Source of the DNA: Sulfuricella sp. T08
GTDB lineage: Bacteria > Pseudomonadota > Gammaproteobacteria > Burkholderiales > Sulfuricellaceae
Length of the DNA: 64,000 nucleotides
NCBI RefSeq assembly: GCF_000971475.1
Contig: NZ_DF967544.1
Coordinates: forward strand, 24,478-88,477
Reading direction: 5' to 3'
Shown here: in pieces, positions 10,618 to 19,419 of the stretch
How the letters are laid out: the number at the start of each line of letters is the position of its first letter
Position numbering within the stretch: position 1 is the first letter of the stretch
Program-made: the position numbers and the translations under genes
The notes under the pieces: model-generated
Told to the model about the DNA's origin: nothing
The model's database searches: none
The model's input: only the letters and a program-made list of their open reading frames with translations

Positions 10618-12531
10618 GTGAATCGCCCGACCGAACTCAGAAACCATCAGAGGGAGCTGTATTATTTCAGGTGGCGGCTTGGCATTGCTGCCGCTGGTGC
10701 CATACTGTTGTTTACACTGCTGGCAGGACGCTTTTTTTTCCTGCAGGTAGTGCAGCATGAATATTTCCATACCCTGGCTGAAAATAACCGGATTTCCATC
10801 GTTCCCGTCGTTCCCAATCGCGGTTTGATCCTCGACCGCAATGGCATCGTTCTGGCGCATAATTATTCTGCTTACACTCTGGAAATCACGCCGAGCAAGA
10901 TCAAGGATCTGGAGGCAACAATCAATGGACTGGCAGCACTGGTCGACATCCAGCCGCGCGATCGCAAGCGCTTCAAAAAGTTGCTTGAGGAAAGCCGCAA
11001 TTTTGAGAGCCTGCCGATTCGCGCTCGCCTGAACGATGTCGAGGTTGCCCGCTTTACCGCCAACCGCTTCCGTTTCCCCGGTGTGGACATCAAGGCACGG
11101 CTGTTCCGCCATTATCCCAAGGGGGAACTGGCTTCCCACGCCATTGGACATATCGGGCGCATCAACGAAGCCGACCTTGACCGGCTGGAAGCCTCGGAAG
11201 ATATGGCGAATTACCGCGGTAGCGACCATATTGGCAAGCTTGGCATTGAGCAGAGTTATGAAAAACAGTTGCATGGTGTCACCGGCTTCGACCAGGTGGA
11301 AACTGACGCCGGCGGCCGCGCGATTCGCACCCTGAGCCGGCGCGCGCCGGTTTCAGGGAGCGACTTGACCCTCACGCTCGACAGCCGCTTGCAGGAAGTG
11401 GCCGAGAAGGCGTTCGGGCAATACCGTGGTGCACTAGTGGCAATCGACCCGAAGAGCGGCGAGGTGCTCGCCTTCATCAGCAGGCCCGGGTTTGACCCCA
11501 ACTTGTTTATCGATGGCATCGATCCGGTTAACTGGGATGCCCTCAACAATTCTCTCGATAAACCGCTCAACAACCGCGCCTTGCGCGGGCAGTATCCGCC
11601 GGGTTCGACCTTCAAGCCGTTCATGGCGCTGGCCGGGCTGGAACTGGGAAAGCGCACACCTTCCTACACCATTTCCGATCCCGGGTTTTATACGCTGCCC
11701 GGCAATGCCCATCACTACCGCGACTGGAAGAAGGGTGGACACGGCTCGGTGGATTTGCACAAATCCATCGTGATTTCTTGTGACACTTATTACTATGGCC
11801 TGGGTGTCGATCTGGGCATCGACAACATCACCAACTTCATCGGCCAGTTCGGTTTCGGCAGGAAAACCGGCATCGACATCGAGGGGGAAACCTCCGGCCT
11901 GATACCCTCGCGCGAGTGGAAAATGAAGCGCTACAAGCAAAAATGGTACACAGGCGATACCGTGAGCGCCAGCATCGGTCAGGGCTATAATCTGGCCACT
12001 CCCCTGCAACTGGCCTTCGCCACGGCGGTGCTGGCCAATAACGGCATCGTTATCCGTCCGCACCTGGTGCGCTCGATTCTGGATGCCGTCACTAACCAGG
12101 TGAGGACGGTGCCTGCTGCCAAACCCGTTGCCACCCTGGCCTTCAAGCCGGAGAACCTGGAACTGGTAAGGAAGGCGATGATAGATGTCACCCAGCCGGG
12201 TGGTACGGCGGCGCGGGTCGGCGTGGGTGCTCCATACCTTACTGCCGGCAAGACCGGCACAGCCCAGGTGATCGCCATCAAGCAGACCGAGAAATACGTG
12301 GAAAGCCGGGTGTCTGAGCGCAATCGCGACCACGCCCTGTTCATCGCTTACGCCCCGGCCGACGATCCTAAAATTGCCATGGCCATCCTGGTGGAAAACG
12401 GCGGACACGGCGGCTCGACCGCAGGGCCTATCGCCCGAACAGTGCTGGACTATTTCCTGCTCGGCAAGGAGCCTCCGCCGCCTGTGCCGCTAGTGCCGCC
12501 AACCGAGGCGCCGGAGGAGGAGCATGATTAA
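10618..12531 (+). CDS. mrdA: Penicillin-binding protein 2 (elongasome transpeptidase)
   Basis: PBP2 is the class B transpeptidase that cross-links peptidoglycan during elongation, with RodA as its glycosyltransferase partner. The 637-residue product has one N-terminal TM (about 22-45), a dimerisation/pedestal domain and the transpeptidase domain. The catalytic motifs are Ser330-x-x-Lys333 (GSTFKPF), Ser387-Cys-Asp and Lys545-Thr-Gly (AGKTGTAQV). The tail is Pro/Glu-rich. The start is GTG at 10618, with a CAGG site that is occluded in the predicted RNA fold. The 3' end overlaps rodA by 8 bp. Confidence 0.96.
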   Translation: MNRPTELRNHQRELYYFRWRLGIAAAGAILLFTLLAGRFFFLQVVQHEYFHTLAENNRISIVPVVPNRGLILDRNGIVLAHNYSAYTLEITPSKIKDLEATINGLAALVDIQPRDRKRFKKLLEESRNFESLPIRARLNDVEVARFTANRFRFPGVDIKARLFRHYPKGELASHAIGHIGRINEADLDRLEASEDMANYRGSDHIGKLGIEQSYEKQLHGVTGFDQVETDAGGRAIRTLSRRAPVSGSDLTLTLDSRLQEVAEKAFGQYRGALVAIDPKSGEVLAFISRPGFDPNLFIDGIDPVNWDALNNSLDKPLNNRALRGQYPPGSTFKPFMALAGLELGKRTPSYTISDPGFYTLPGNAHHYRDWKKGGHGSVDLHKSIVISCDTYYYGLGVDLGIDNITNFIGQFGFGRKTGIDIEGETSGLIPSREWKMKRYKQKWYTGDTVSASIGQGYNLATPLQLAFATAVLANNGIVIRPHLVRSILDAVTNQVRTVPAAKPVATLAFKPENLELVRKAMIDVTQPGGTAARVGVGAPYLTAGKTGTAQVIAIKQTEKYVESRVSERNRDHALFIAYAPADDPKIAMAILVENGGHGGSTAGPIARTVLDYFLLGKEPPPPVPLVPPTEAPEEEHD

Positions 12532-13627
12532 AATCGACCCGCGGCGAATCTGGCTGTGGCTGACTGCGCATATCGACAGCCTGCTGCTGAGTTTTATGCT
12601 GATGCTGATGCTGATTGGCCTGATCGTGCTGTACAGCGCCACCGGCCAGGACCTTGGCAAGACCACCGGGCAGATGCTCAATATGCTGGTGGCGCTGGTG
12701 GCAATGTGGGCCGTTGCCAATGTGTCGCCGCAGCACATTGCGCGCGCGGCGTTGCCTGTTTATGGCTTGGGCCTGCTGCTGCTGATTGGCGTAGCGTTGT
12801 TCGGAGACGTCAGTCACGGCGCACGGCGCTGGTTGAATATCGGTATCCGCATCCAGCCCTCGGAGATGATGAAACTGGCCGTGCCGCTGATGCTCGCCTG
12901 GTACCTGGACAGGCGCGAAAAAACCCTCAACCTCAAGGACTTCGGCGTCGCCGTCCTGCTGTTGGTGGCCCCAGTGGGGCTGATTGTAAAACAGCCGGAT
13001 CTCGGCACTGCCTTGCTGATCTCTGCTTCCGGCTTCTATGCGCTGTTCCTGGCCGGGTTGAGTTGGCGCATTATCCTCGGGCTGGTTGGAGTGGGGGCAG
13101 CGAGCGCACCAATTTTGTGGTCGCTGATGCACGACTATCAGCGCCAGCGTATCCTGACCCTGATCGATCCTTCTCAGGACCCGCTCGGTGCGGGTTATCA
13201 CATCATCCAGTCGAGCATTGCATTAGGGTCGGGCGGAATTTTCGGCAAGGGCTGGTTCAACGGGACACAAACACACCTCGATTTTCTGCCGGAGCGTACC
13301 ACCGACTTCATATTTGCCGTTTATGGCGAGGAATTCGGCCTGGCCGGCAACCTTATCCTGCTGGCGGTGTACATCCTGGTGATCGGCCGCGGCCTGGTAA
13401 TCGCCGCCAAGGCGCCGACTTTGTTCAGCCGCCTCCTGGCGGGCAGCATCACGCTGACCTTCTTCACCTATGCTTTCGTCAACATGGGCATGGTGAGTGG
13501 CATCCTGCCCGTGGTCGGCGTGCCGCTGCCGCTGATCAGCTATGGAGGGACTTCCATGGTGACACTGCTGGTTGGATTTGGTATGTTGATGAGTATTCAA
13601 ACCCACCGGAAACTGGTGCAATCATGA
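12524..13627 (+). CDS. rodA: Peptidoglycan glycosyltransferase RodA
   Basis: RodA is the SEDS-family enzyme that polymerises lipid II during cell elongation. The 367-residue protein has about ten membrane segments and typical SEDS motifs, including YSATGQDL near the N-terminus, RRWLNIG, and the C-terminal NMGMVSGILPVVGVPLPLIS block. Its ATG lies inside the end of mrdA and its stop overlaps the rlpA start as ATGA, so the three genes are translationally coupled. Confidence 0.96.
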   Translation: MIKIDPRRIWLWLTAHIDSLLLSFMLMLMLIGLIVLYSATGQDLGKTTGQMLNMLVALVAMWAVANVSPQHIARAALPVYGLGLLLLIGVALFGDVSHGARRWLNIGIRIQPSEMMKLAVPLMLAWYLDRREKTLNLKDFGVAVLLLVAPVGLIVKQPDLGTALLISASGFYALFLAGLSWRIILGLVGVGAASAPILWSLMHDYQRQRILTLIDPSQDPLGAGYHIIQSSIALGSGGIFGKGWFNGTQTHLDFLPERTTDFIFAVYGEEFGLAGNLILLAVYILVIGRGLVIAAKAPTLFSRLLAGSITLTFFTYAFVNMGMVSGILPVVGVPLPLISYGGTSMVTLLVGFGMLMSIQTHRKLVQS

Positions 13628-14592
13628 GAATATCAGGCGAAAGGCGAGAGGCGAGAGGCGAGAGGCGAGGCGGCGGCACGATGTTGGCTGTGTTGTGCCT
13701 GTTGCCCGTATTTCTGATTGGCTGCGGCAGCGTCGCGCCACGGCAGGATGCTCCCGTTGTTTCCAAGCAGGAAAAATCGGCTGTGGTGACCAAAAAAGGG
13801 GGCGGCTATTATCTCAACGACGGCCCGGGCGACAACCCGCCCGCCAATCTCGACGCTATTCCCGATGCCGAGCCGAAAGTCGAGCCGCTGCACAAGTTCG
13901 CCAACCGGCCTTACTCTGTTCTGGGCCAGACCTATACCCCCGACACCCGCCTCAAGCCCTATAAAGAAACCGGCGTGGCTTCGTGGTATGGCAGGCGATA
14001 TCATGGTCAGAAAACCTCGATCGGAGAGGTTTACGACATGTATGGCATGACGGCGGCACACCCAACCCTGCCGATTCCGAGCTATGCGCGCGTCACAAAC
14101 CTGAAGAACAACAAGTCGGTGGTGGTTCGGGTCAACGACCGCGGTCCGTTCCTTAGCGACCGCCTGATCGATTTGTCCTACACTGCGGCCTACAAATTGG
14201 GCGTGCTCGCCGGTGGTAGCACCCGGGTTGAGGTGGAGGCTATCGACCCAGCTAATTACGTTGCTGCAGCAAAACCGGCTGAAGTACCGGACGCTGCTCC
14301 GCTGGCCGACAAGGGATCCGTTGTCGCAGTGCAGGAGGCGGATTTGCAACCGGCCGCGAGCAACGGCCACTATGTCCAACTCGGTGCGTTCGGCGCACAG
14401 GAAAATGCAGAGTCCTTCCGCAGCAGGCTCAAGATTGAGCTGGCCCAACTCACCGACAAGTTGCAAATCCACCCGTCAGGCGGGCTGTTTCGGGTGCAGG
14501 CCGGCCCATTTCAGACCTTGGCTGAAGCCAGCCAGGTTGCCACCGAGATCAAGAATTCGCTCAATATCAAAACAGTGTTGACTACCCGCTAA
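13624..14592 (+). CDS. rlpA: RlpA-like septal lipoprotein with SPOR domain
   Basis: RlpA is an outer-membrane lipoprotein. In characterised species it is a lytic transglycosylase acting on denuded glycan, recruited by its SPOR domain. The double-psi beta-barrel is at GVASWYGRRYHGQKTS through VVVRVNDRGPF, and a SPOR domain (HYVQLGAFGAQENAESF...) fills the last 75 residues. The lipobox is LIGC. The start is uncertain. The ATG at 13624 overlaps the rodA stop as ATGA but adds 19 residues encoded by heptamer repeats (GERREARGERR). The ATG at 13681 starts directly at the signal peptide (MLAVLCLLPVFLIGC) and looks more natural for export. Confidence 0.9.
   Translation: MRISGERREARGERRGGGTMLAVLCLLPVFLIGCGSVAPRQDAPVVSKQEKSAVVTKKGGGYYLNDGPGDNPPANLDAIPDAEPKVEPLHKFANRPYSVLGQTYTPDTRLKPYKETGVASWYGRRYHGQKTSIGEVYDMYGMTAAHPTLPIPSYARVTNLKNNKSVVVRVNDRGPFLSDRLIDLSYTAAYKLGVLAGGSTRVEVEAIDPANYVAAAKPAEVPDAAPLADKGSVVAVQEADLQPAASNGHYVQLGAFGAQENAESFRSRLKIELAQLTDKLQIHPSGGLFRVQAGPFQTLAEASQVATEIKNSLNIKTVLTTR
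13636..13670 (+). repeat. Heptanucleotide repeat at the start of rlpA
   Basis: Five consecutive 7-mers, GGCGAAA, GGCGAGA three times and GGCGAGG, lie between the two possible start codons of rlpA. A gain or loss of one unit changes the frame between the upstream ATG (13624) and the lipoprotein signal, so the tract could act as a translational switch if that ATG is used. Confidence 0.8.
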
Positions 14593-14599
14593 TTATCAA

Positions 14600-15748
14600 A
14601 TGGTTTCCATGATGAAAAAATTCCTTACGCTTGCATTGCTATTTGCTGTTCTTCCGGTGTTTGCAGCACCTCCCGCCATTTCCCTGCCTCCTGCGCCGGA
14701 CATTGCTGCCAGAAGTTACATTCTGGTGGACTTTTCCAGTGGCCAGACGTTACAGCAGCGGGGTGGGGACGAACGGATGGAGCCCGCTTCGCTTACCAAG
14801 CTGATGACGGCCTACCTGACTTTTGCTGCCCTGCGCCAGGGAGTGATCACAAAAACCCAGACGTTGCCGGTGTCGGAGAGGGCATGGCGCGCCGAGGGGT
14901 CTCGCATGTTCATTCAGCCGAACACACCTGTTGCCGTGGACGATCTGATTCGCGGCATGATCGTGCAATCCGGCAACGATGCCTGCATCACCTTGGCTGA
15001 GGGCGTCGCCGGCAGCGAAGAAGAGTTTGTTCGGCGCATGAATCTGGAAGCCCAGCGTCTGGGCATGAAAAATACCCATTTCATGAATGCCACCGGCCTC
15101 CCCCACCCACAGCACTACACCACAGCCCGGGATTTGAGCCTGTTGGCTCTGGCGATCATCCGCGATTTCCCCGAATACTATCCACTCTATTCGATGAAGG
15201 AATACAAGTACAACAACATTACCCAGGCCAACCGCAACCGTCTGCTGTGGCAGGACCCCACCGTCGATGGCATGAAAACCGGGCATACCGAATCCGCCGG
15301 CTATTGCCTGATCGCCTCGGCCAAGCGCGATTCGCGGCGGCTGCTTTCGGTCGTGCTGGGCACGACATCGGAAAGCATGCGCGCCAGCGAGAGCCAGAAA
15401 CTGCTGAATTACGGTTTCCAGAATTTCGACACCCACCATCTGTACCAGAAGGGCCAAGTCGTTGCCACCCTGCCGGTGTGGAAGGGTGGCGAAAATACCC
15501 TCAAGGCCGGCGTTGCCCAGGATTTCTATGTCTCGTTGCCTAAGGGCCAATACGCGCATCTCAAGGCCTCGCTGGTCAGCAAACAGCCTTTGCTGGCGCC
15601 GCTAGCGGCGGGGCAGGAGGTCGGCACTATCCGCTTGATGCTGGATGACAAACCCTATGCGGAATACCCGCTGGTGGCGCTGGAGGCCGTGGCCAGGGCG
15701 AACTTCTTCAAGCGCGGCTGGGATGGCGTGAAGCTGTGGTTCAAATGA
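14600..15748 (+). CDS. dacA: D-alanyl-D-alanine carboxypeptidase (PBP5/6 type)
   Basis: This low-molecular-weight PBP removes the terminal D-Ala from peptidoglycan stem peptides in the periplasm. The product has 382 residues from the first ATG, or 378 from the ATG at 14612. It has a signal peptide (about 1-22) and catalytic motifs Ser64-x-x-Lys67 (ASLTKLM), Ser124-Gly-Asn and Lys226-Thr-Gly. A C-terminal PBP5-like beta domain and an amphipathic membrane anchor (ARANFFKRGWDGVKLWF) follow. It is 7 bp after rlpA, and its TGA stop overlaps the next ATG. Confidence 0.95.
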   Translation: MVSMMKKFLTLALLFAVLPVFAAPPAISLPPAPDIAARSYILVDFSSGQTLQQRGGDERMEPASLTKLMTAYLTFAALRQGVITKTQTLPVSERAWRAEGSRMFIQPNTPVAVDDLIRGMIVQSGNDACITLAEGVAGSEEEFVRRMNLEAQRLGMKNTHFMNATGLPHPQHYTTARDLSLLALAIIRDFPEYYPLYSMKEYKYNNITQANRNRLLWQDPTVDGMKTGHTESAGYCLIASAKRDSRRLLSVVLGTTSESMRASESQKLLNYGFQNFDTHHLYQKGQVVATLPVWKGGENTLKAGVAQDFYVSLPKGQYAHLKASLVSKQPLLAPLAAGQEVGTIRLMLDDKPYAEYPLVALEAVARANFFKRGWDGVKLWFK

Positions 15749-16596
15749 TTTTCCTCAACGGCCGGTTCATGCCCATCGAAGAAGCCTGCGTGCCGGTGCT
15801 CGACCGTGGCTTCATTTTCGGTGACGGCGTCTACGAGGTGATCCCGGTCTACTCGCGCCGTCCGTTCCGCCTGCGCGAGCATCTGAAACGACTGCAGCAC
15901 AGCCTGGACGGCATCCGTTTGGCCAACCCGCATAGCGAGGATGAATGGGAGCGCCTGATCGGCGAGCTGGTCGAGCTCAACGAGGAACAAGACCAGTCGC
16001 TCTACCTGCATCTCACCCGCGGCGTCGCCAGGCGTGACCACGCTTTCCCGCTGGGCGTGGCGCCGACGGTTTTCATGATGAGCAATCCGCTGGTAACTTC
16101 GACGCCGGAACTTGTGGAAAGCGGCGTTGCCGTGGTGAGCGCGGCGGACAATCGCTGGCTGCGTTGCGACATCAAGGCAATAGCCTTGTTGCCCAACGTA
16201 TTGTTGCGCCAGCTGGCGGTGGATGCAGGTGCTGCCGAAACCCTGCTGCTGCGCGACGGCTTCCTTACCGAGGGCGCCGCCAGCAACATCTTCGTGGTGC
16301 GCGATGATGTCCTGCTGGCTCCGCCGAAAGACAACCTGATGCTGCCCGGCATCACCTACGACGTGATCCTGGAACTCGCTGCTGCCGCATCCCTCAAAAC
16401 CGAGGTGCGGCGCATTAGCGAGCATGAAGTGAGGACGGCGCAGGAGCTGTGGCTCACCTCCTCAACCAAGGAAGTGCTGGCGATCACCCACCTGGACGGC
16501 AAGCCTGTCGCGGATGGCAAGCCGGGTCCACAATTCCGGCAGATGTACCGACTTTATCAGGATTACAAGAACACCGTGATGCGCAAGGAAAGTTGA
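15745..16596 (+). CDS. dat: D-amino acid aminotransferase (class IV PLP)
   Basis: This fold-type IV PLP aminotransferase probably interconverts D-alanine and D-glutamate, which supply the cell wall. The 283-residue protein opens MIFLNGRFMPIEEACVPVLD, typical of the family. RCDIKAIALLPNVLLRQ contains the PLP lysine, and LTEGAASNIFVV is the conserved cofactor loop. The ATG at 15745 overlaps the dacA stop as ATGA. Its place between dacA and ybeD is a recurring betaproteobacterial order. A branched-chain or aminodeoxychorismate lyase activity is less likely but cannot be excluded. Confidence 0.88.
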   Translation: MIFLNGRFMPIEEACVPVLDRGFIFGDGVYEVIPVYSRRPFRLREHLKRLQHSLDGIRLANPHSEDEWERLIGELVELNEEQDQSLYLHLTRGVARRDHAFPLGVAPTVFMMSNPLVTSTPELVESGVAVVSAADNRWLRCDIKAIALLPNVLLRQLAVDAGAAETLLLRDGFLTEGAASNIFVVRDDVLLAPPKDNLMLPGITYDVILELAAAASLKTEVRRISEHEVRTAQELWLTSSTKEVLAITHLDGKPVADGKPGPQFRQMYRLYQDYKNTVMRKES

Positions 16597-16597
16597 G

Positions 16598-16864
16598 ATG
16601 GAAGAGCGCACCACTCTGCTCGAATTCCCCTGCGCCTTCCCGATCAAGATCATGGGCGAAGCGAGAGAGGGTTTCGCCGATGCCATGCTGGAAATCGTGC
16701 TGCGCCACGCGCCGGATTTCGTCGCCGCGAGTGTGGAAATGAAGGCGAGCAGTAGCGGCAAGTATGTTTCCCTAACCTGCACCATTACCGCTGTTTCGCA
16801 GTCCCAGCTCGACGAACTGTATCGCGAGATCAGCGGCCACCCGATGGTGTCGATGGCGCTTTAA
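16598..16864 (+). CDS. ybeD: DUF493 (YbeD) family protein
   Basis: This is an 88-residue ACT-like small protein of the YbeD/DUF493 family (LLEFPCAFPIKIMGEA...VSLTCTITAVSQSQLDELYR). Its function is unknown, but it is very often encoded directly upstream of lipB, as here. It starts one base after the dat stop, so translation is probably coupled. Confidence 0.88.
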   Translation: MEERTTLLEFPCAFPIKIMGEAREGFADAMLEIVLRHAPDFVAASVEMKASSSGKYVSLTCTITAVSQSQLDELYREISGHPMVSMAL

Positions 16865-16873
16865 GGCCGGGAG

Positions 16874-16894
16874 GAGTGAGGGGTGAGGGGTCAG
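16874..16894 (+). repeat. Heptanucleotide repeat upstream of lipB
   Basis: GAGTGAG, GGGTGAG and GGGTCAG are consecutive 7-mers between ybeD and lipB. A 17-bp stretch beginning at about 16872 is identical to part of the gatC-gatA tract on its coding strand, so the two tracts belong to one dispersed family. Confidence 0.75.
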
Positions 16895-16912
16895 GCGGAA
16901 AAAGCGAAGGGC

Positions 16913-17527
16913 ATGGCGTTACTCCTCGGCAGAAATTTGGGTCTGGTCGAATACCTGCCGATCTGGAAAGCGATGCAGGATTTCACCGCCACGCGCGGAC
17001 CGGATACGCCAGACGAGATGTGGCTGCTTGAGCATCCGCCGGTCTATACTTTGGGATTGGCGGGGAAGTCGGAGCACCTGCTGCGCGCCACTGATATCCC
17101 GGTTGTGAAGATCGACCGCGGCGGCCAGATCACCTACCATGGGCCAGGACAGATCGTCGTTTACCTGTTGCTGGATTTGAGGCGGCGCAACATCGGCGTC
17201 AAGGAACTGGTGCGGCGCATGGAGCAGGCGGTGATCGACCTGCTGGCAGGATATGGCATCAGGGCCGAGCGGCGCGACAAGGCGCCGGGAGTCTATGTCG
17301 GCAATGCCAAGATCGCCGCGCTTGGGTTGCGCATCAAGAATGGCTGCTGTTACCACGGCCTGTGCCTGAACGTGGATATGGATCTGTCCCCGTACGCGGC
17401 GATCAACCCCTGCGGCTACGAAGGGCTGGCGGTGACCCAGACCCGTAATGTCGGGATTCAGGACGGTATTGAGATCCTTGGCGAGAAGCTGGTGGAACAT
17501 TTGCGCAAGAATTTATCGTCTCAGTAA
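16913..17527 (+). CDS. lipB: Octanoyl-[acyl-carrier-protein]:protein N-octanoyltransferase
   Basis: LipB moves octanoate from acyl carrier protein to lipoyl domains, the first step of endogenous lipoylation. The protein (204 residues from the ATG) contains the conserved [19 protein letters not shown] segment and the catalytic Cys/Lys region [25 protein letters not shown] at 16883 would add ten residues encoded by the heptamer repeat. The ATG at 16913 fits the usual N-terminus ([17 protein letters not shown]) better. It is followed after 28 bp by lipA. Confidence 0.94.
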   Translation: MALLLGRNLGLVEYLPIWKAMQDFTATRGPDTPDEMWLLEHPPVYTLGLAGKSEHLLRATDIPVVKIDRGGQITYHGPGQIVVYLLLDLRRRNIGVKELVRRMEQAVIDLLAGYGIRAERRDKAPGVYVGNAKIAALGLRIKNGCCYHGLCLNVDMDLSPYAAINPCGYEGLAVTQTRNVGIQDGIEILGEKLVEHLRKNLSSQ

Positions 17528-17555
17528 TCACTGTGGCGAGTTTATAGGAATAAAA

Positions 17556-18509
17556 ATGGCTGAAAACAGACAAACAGGCGCAGCGAAAACCGCGCGCATC
17601 CCGATCAAGATCATCCCTTCCGAGCCGTTGCGCAAGCCGAGCTGGATCCGCGCCCAAGCGCCAACCTCGGCCAAATACCAGGAGATCAAACAAATCCTGC
17701 GCAGCCGCAACCTGCACACGGTGTGCGAGGAAGCCTCCTGCCCCAACATCGGCGAATGCTTCAGCCACGGCACCGCCACCTTCATGATTCTGGGCGACTT
17801 GTGTACGCGCCGTTGCCCGTTCTGCGATGTCGCTCATGGCACACCGCTGCCGCCCGATGTTGATGAGCCGGCGCAGATCGGCAGCTCGGTCGCGGTGATG
17901 GGCCTGAATTACGTGGTGATCACCAGCGTCGACCGCGACGACCTGCGCGATGGCGGAGCTGGCCACTTTGCCGCCTGCATCCGCGCCACCCGCGAGCAGT
18001 CCCCACATACCCGCATCGAAACCCTGGTGCCGGATTTCCGTGGCCGGCTGGAAGTCGCGCTGGATGCGCTGGCGGCCGACTTGCCCGACGTCCTCAACCA
18101 CAACCTGGAAACCGTGCCGCGCCTGTACAAGCAGGCCCGCCCCGGCGCCGACTATGCTCATTCATTGAAGCTGCTGCAGGAATTCAGGCAGCGCTACCCG
18201 CACATACCCACCAAGTCCGGCCTGATGGTGGGGATAGGCGAAACTGATGAAGAAATTCTGGAAGTGATGCGCGATCTGCGCGCTCACGGTGTGGAGATGC
18301 TGACCGTCGGCCAATATTTGCAGCCGACCCGACATCACTTGCCGGTGGTGCGCTTCGTCGAGCCGGCACAGTTCGACAGGTTCGCAGCAGCTGCCGCAGA
18401 GATGGGTTTCACCAATGCTGCCTGCGGGCCGATGGTGAGATCCAGCTATCATGCCGACCAGCAAGCGAAAGAGGTGGGTATGAAGATATCACTTAATCCT
18501 GAGATATAA
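17556..18509 (+). CDS. lipA: Lipoyl synthase
   Basis: LipA is the radical-SAM enzyme that inserts two sulfurs into protein-bound octanoyl groups. The 317-residue protein has both iron-sulfur motifs: the auxiliary cluster [12 protein letters not shown] (Cys57, Cys62, Cys68) and the radical-[11 protein letters not shown] (Cys83, Cys87, Cys90). The C-terminus [14 protein letters not shown] is typical. The ATG at 17556 is preceded by TAGGAA. The stop codon lies inside the operator of the next gene. Confidence 0.97.
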   Translation: MAENRQTGAAKTARIPIKIIPSEPLRKPSWIRAQAPTSAKYQEIKQILRSRNLHTVCEEASCPNIGECFSHGTATFMILGDLCTRRCPFCDVAHGTPLPPDVDEPAQIGSSVAVMGLNYVVITSVDRDDLRDGGAGHFAACIRATREQSPHTRIETLVPDFRGRLEVALDALAADLPDVLNHNLETVPRLYKQARPGADYAHSLKLLQEFRQRYPHIPTKSGLMVGIGETDEEILEVMRDLRAHGVEMLTVGQYLQPTRHHLPVVRFVEPAQFDRFAAAAAEMGFTNAACGPMVRSSYHADQQAKEVGMKISLNPEI

Positions 18510-18531
18510 TCAAAGCTATATTTGAATTTAT
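18504..18531 (+). promoter_or_regulatory. Operator and -10 box of the ArsR-rhodanese gene
   Basis: ATATAATCAAA (18504-18514), six bases, then TTTGAATTTAT (18521-18531) form an imperfect palindrome containing a consensus TATAAT at 18505-18510. The same arrangement, read on the other strand, lies over the persulfide dioxygenase promoter at 21032-21057. The shared sequence suggests one regulator, presumably the adjacent ArsR-family protein acting on its own gene and on the dioxygenase operon. Confidence 0.7.
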
Positions 18532-18542
18532 AAATCATCTCA

Positions 18543-19202
18543 ATGGCCGCTGTTACTCCCAAAAAGAAACTCTTCGAGAACTTCGCCCTCGTCGCGAAAG
18601 CACTTGCCAGCGCCAATCGGCTTGAATTGCTGGAGGCCCTTGCACAAGGCGAGCGTGGCGTGGACGGGTTGGCGCAAGCCAGCGGCATGTCGGTCGCCAA
18701 CACCTCCCATCACCTACAAATCCTTCGTGGAGGTGGACTGGTCCAGTCGCGCAAGGAGGGTACCCAGGTTATCTACAGTTTGACCGACGAAAAGGTGCTT
18801 TCACTGTTAACGGGTATCCGTAATGTGGCTGAACAACACTTGGCTGAAGTGGAGCGCATTGTCCGCGAAAACTTTGAGAGCCGGGACAATCTGACCCCCG
18901 TCCGTCGTGATGAGCTTCTGGGATTGGTGCGCTCCGGGGAGGCGATGGTGATTGATGTTCGTCCCACCGCTGAATACGATGCTGGTCATATCGAAGGGGC
19001 GGTCAATATCCCTCTTGAGTCCCTGCCAGAACGGTTAAGCAAATTGCCTCATGACCAGGAGATTGTTGCCTACTGCCGTGGCCCCTATTGCATGCTGGCC
19101 TTCGATGCAGTTGAACAGTTGCGCCAGCACGGCTATCGTGCCCGCCGACTGGAAGACGGTTTCCCTGAATGGAAGGTCGATCACCTTCCTGTCGACCGCT
19201 AA
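18543..19202 (+). CDS. ArsR-family regulator fused to a rhodanese domain
   Basis: This is a 219-residue two-domain protein. Residues about 10-100 are an ArsR-type winged helix (ANRLELLEALAQGERGVDGL, then TSHHLQILRGGGLVQSRKEG). Residues about 120-215 are a rhodanese domain with active-site loop CRGPYC (Cys178, Cys183). The DNA-binding half contains no cysteine at all, so it lacks the Cys sensors of ArsR and SqrR/BigR. Persulfide sensing through the rhodanese loop is a reasonable inference. The gene is preceded by an operator also found ahead of the persulfide dioxygenase 1.8 kb away, which points to autoregulation and control of that operon. Confidence 0.88.
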   Translation: MAAVTPKKKLFENFALVAKALASANRLELLEALAQGERGVDGLAQASGMSVANTSHHLQILRGGGLVQSRKEGTQVIYSLTDEKVLSLLTGIRNVAEQHLAEVERIVRENFESRDNLTPVRRDELLGLVRSGEAMVIDVRPTAEYDAGHIEGAVNIPLESLPERLSKLPHDQEIVAYCRGPYCMLAFDAVEQLRQHGYRARRLEDGFPEWKVDHLPVDR

Positions 19203-19218
19203 TCCCCTCTTAAAAGTC

Positions 19219-19282
19219 CCTCCAAATAAGCATCGATCTCCAGGTCGTCGAGCCACCCTAAAAATTAGCTTGACGACTTTAG
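19219..19282 (+). repeat. Direct repeat, left copy, flanking the nickel/cobalt cassette
   Basis: This 64-bp segment aligns with 20953-21015 in the same orientation with about ten differences. Identical blocks include GATCTCCAGGTCGT and AAAATTAGCTTGACGACTTT. The two copies bracket rcnA and its regulator. The 137 bp between this copy and the end of rcnA contain nothing I recognise. Confidence 0.8.
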
Positions 19283-19419
19283 AGGACACTCAACGAATTT
19301 CGTCTGCGCACGGCATGGCCGCTGCCCATCCGGACAGATGATGGGGTCACGAAACTGAAAAAAATTGTACGCTAAGGAGTCTTATTCCAATGTACTCCTG
19401 CCGTTGGCACGATTGGCTG

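Noticed and set aside
12556..14592. A 678-codon frame running through rodA into rlpA
   Set aside because: The first half is an out-of-frame shadow of rodA. The real RlpA starts at 13624 or 13681, so this is not a fusion protein.
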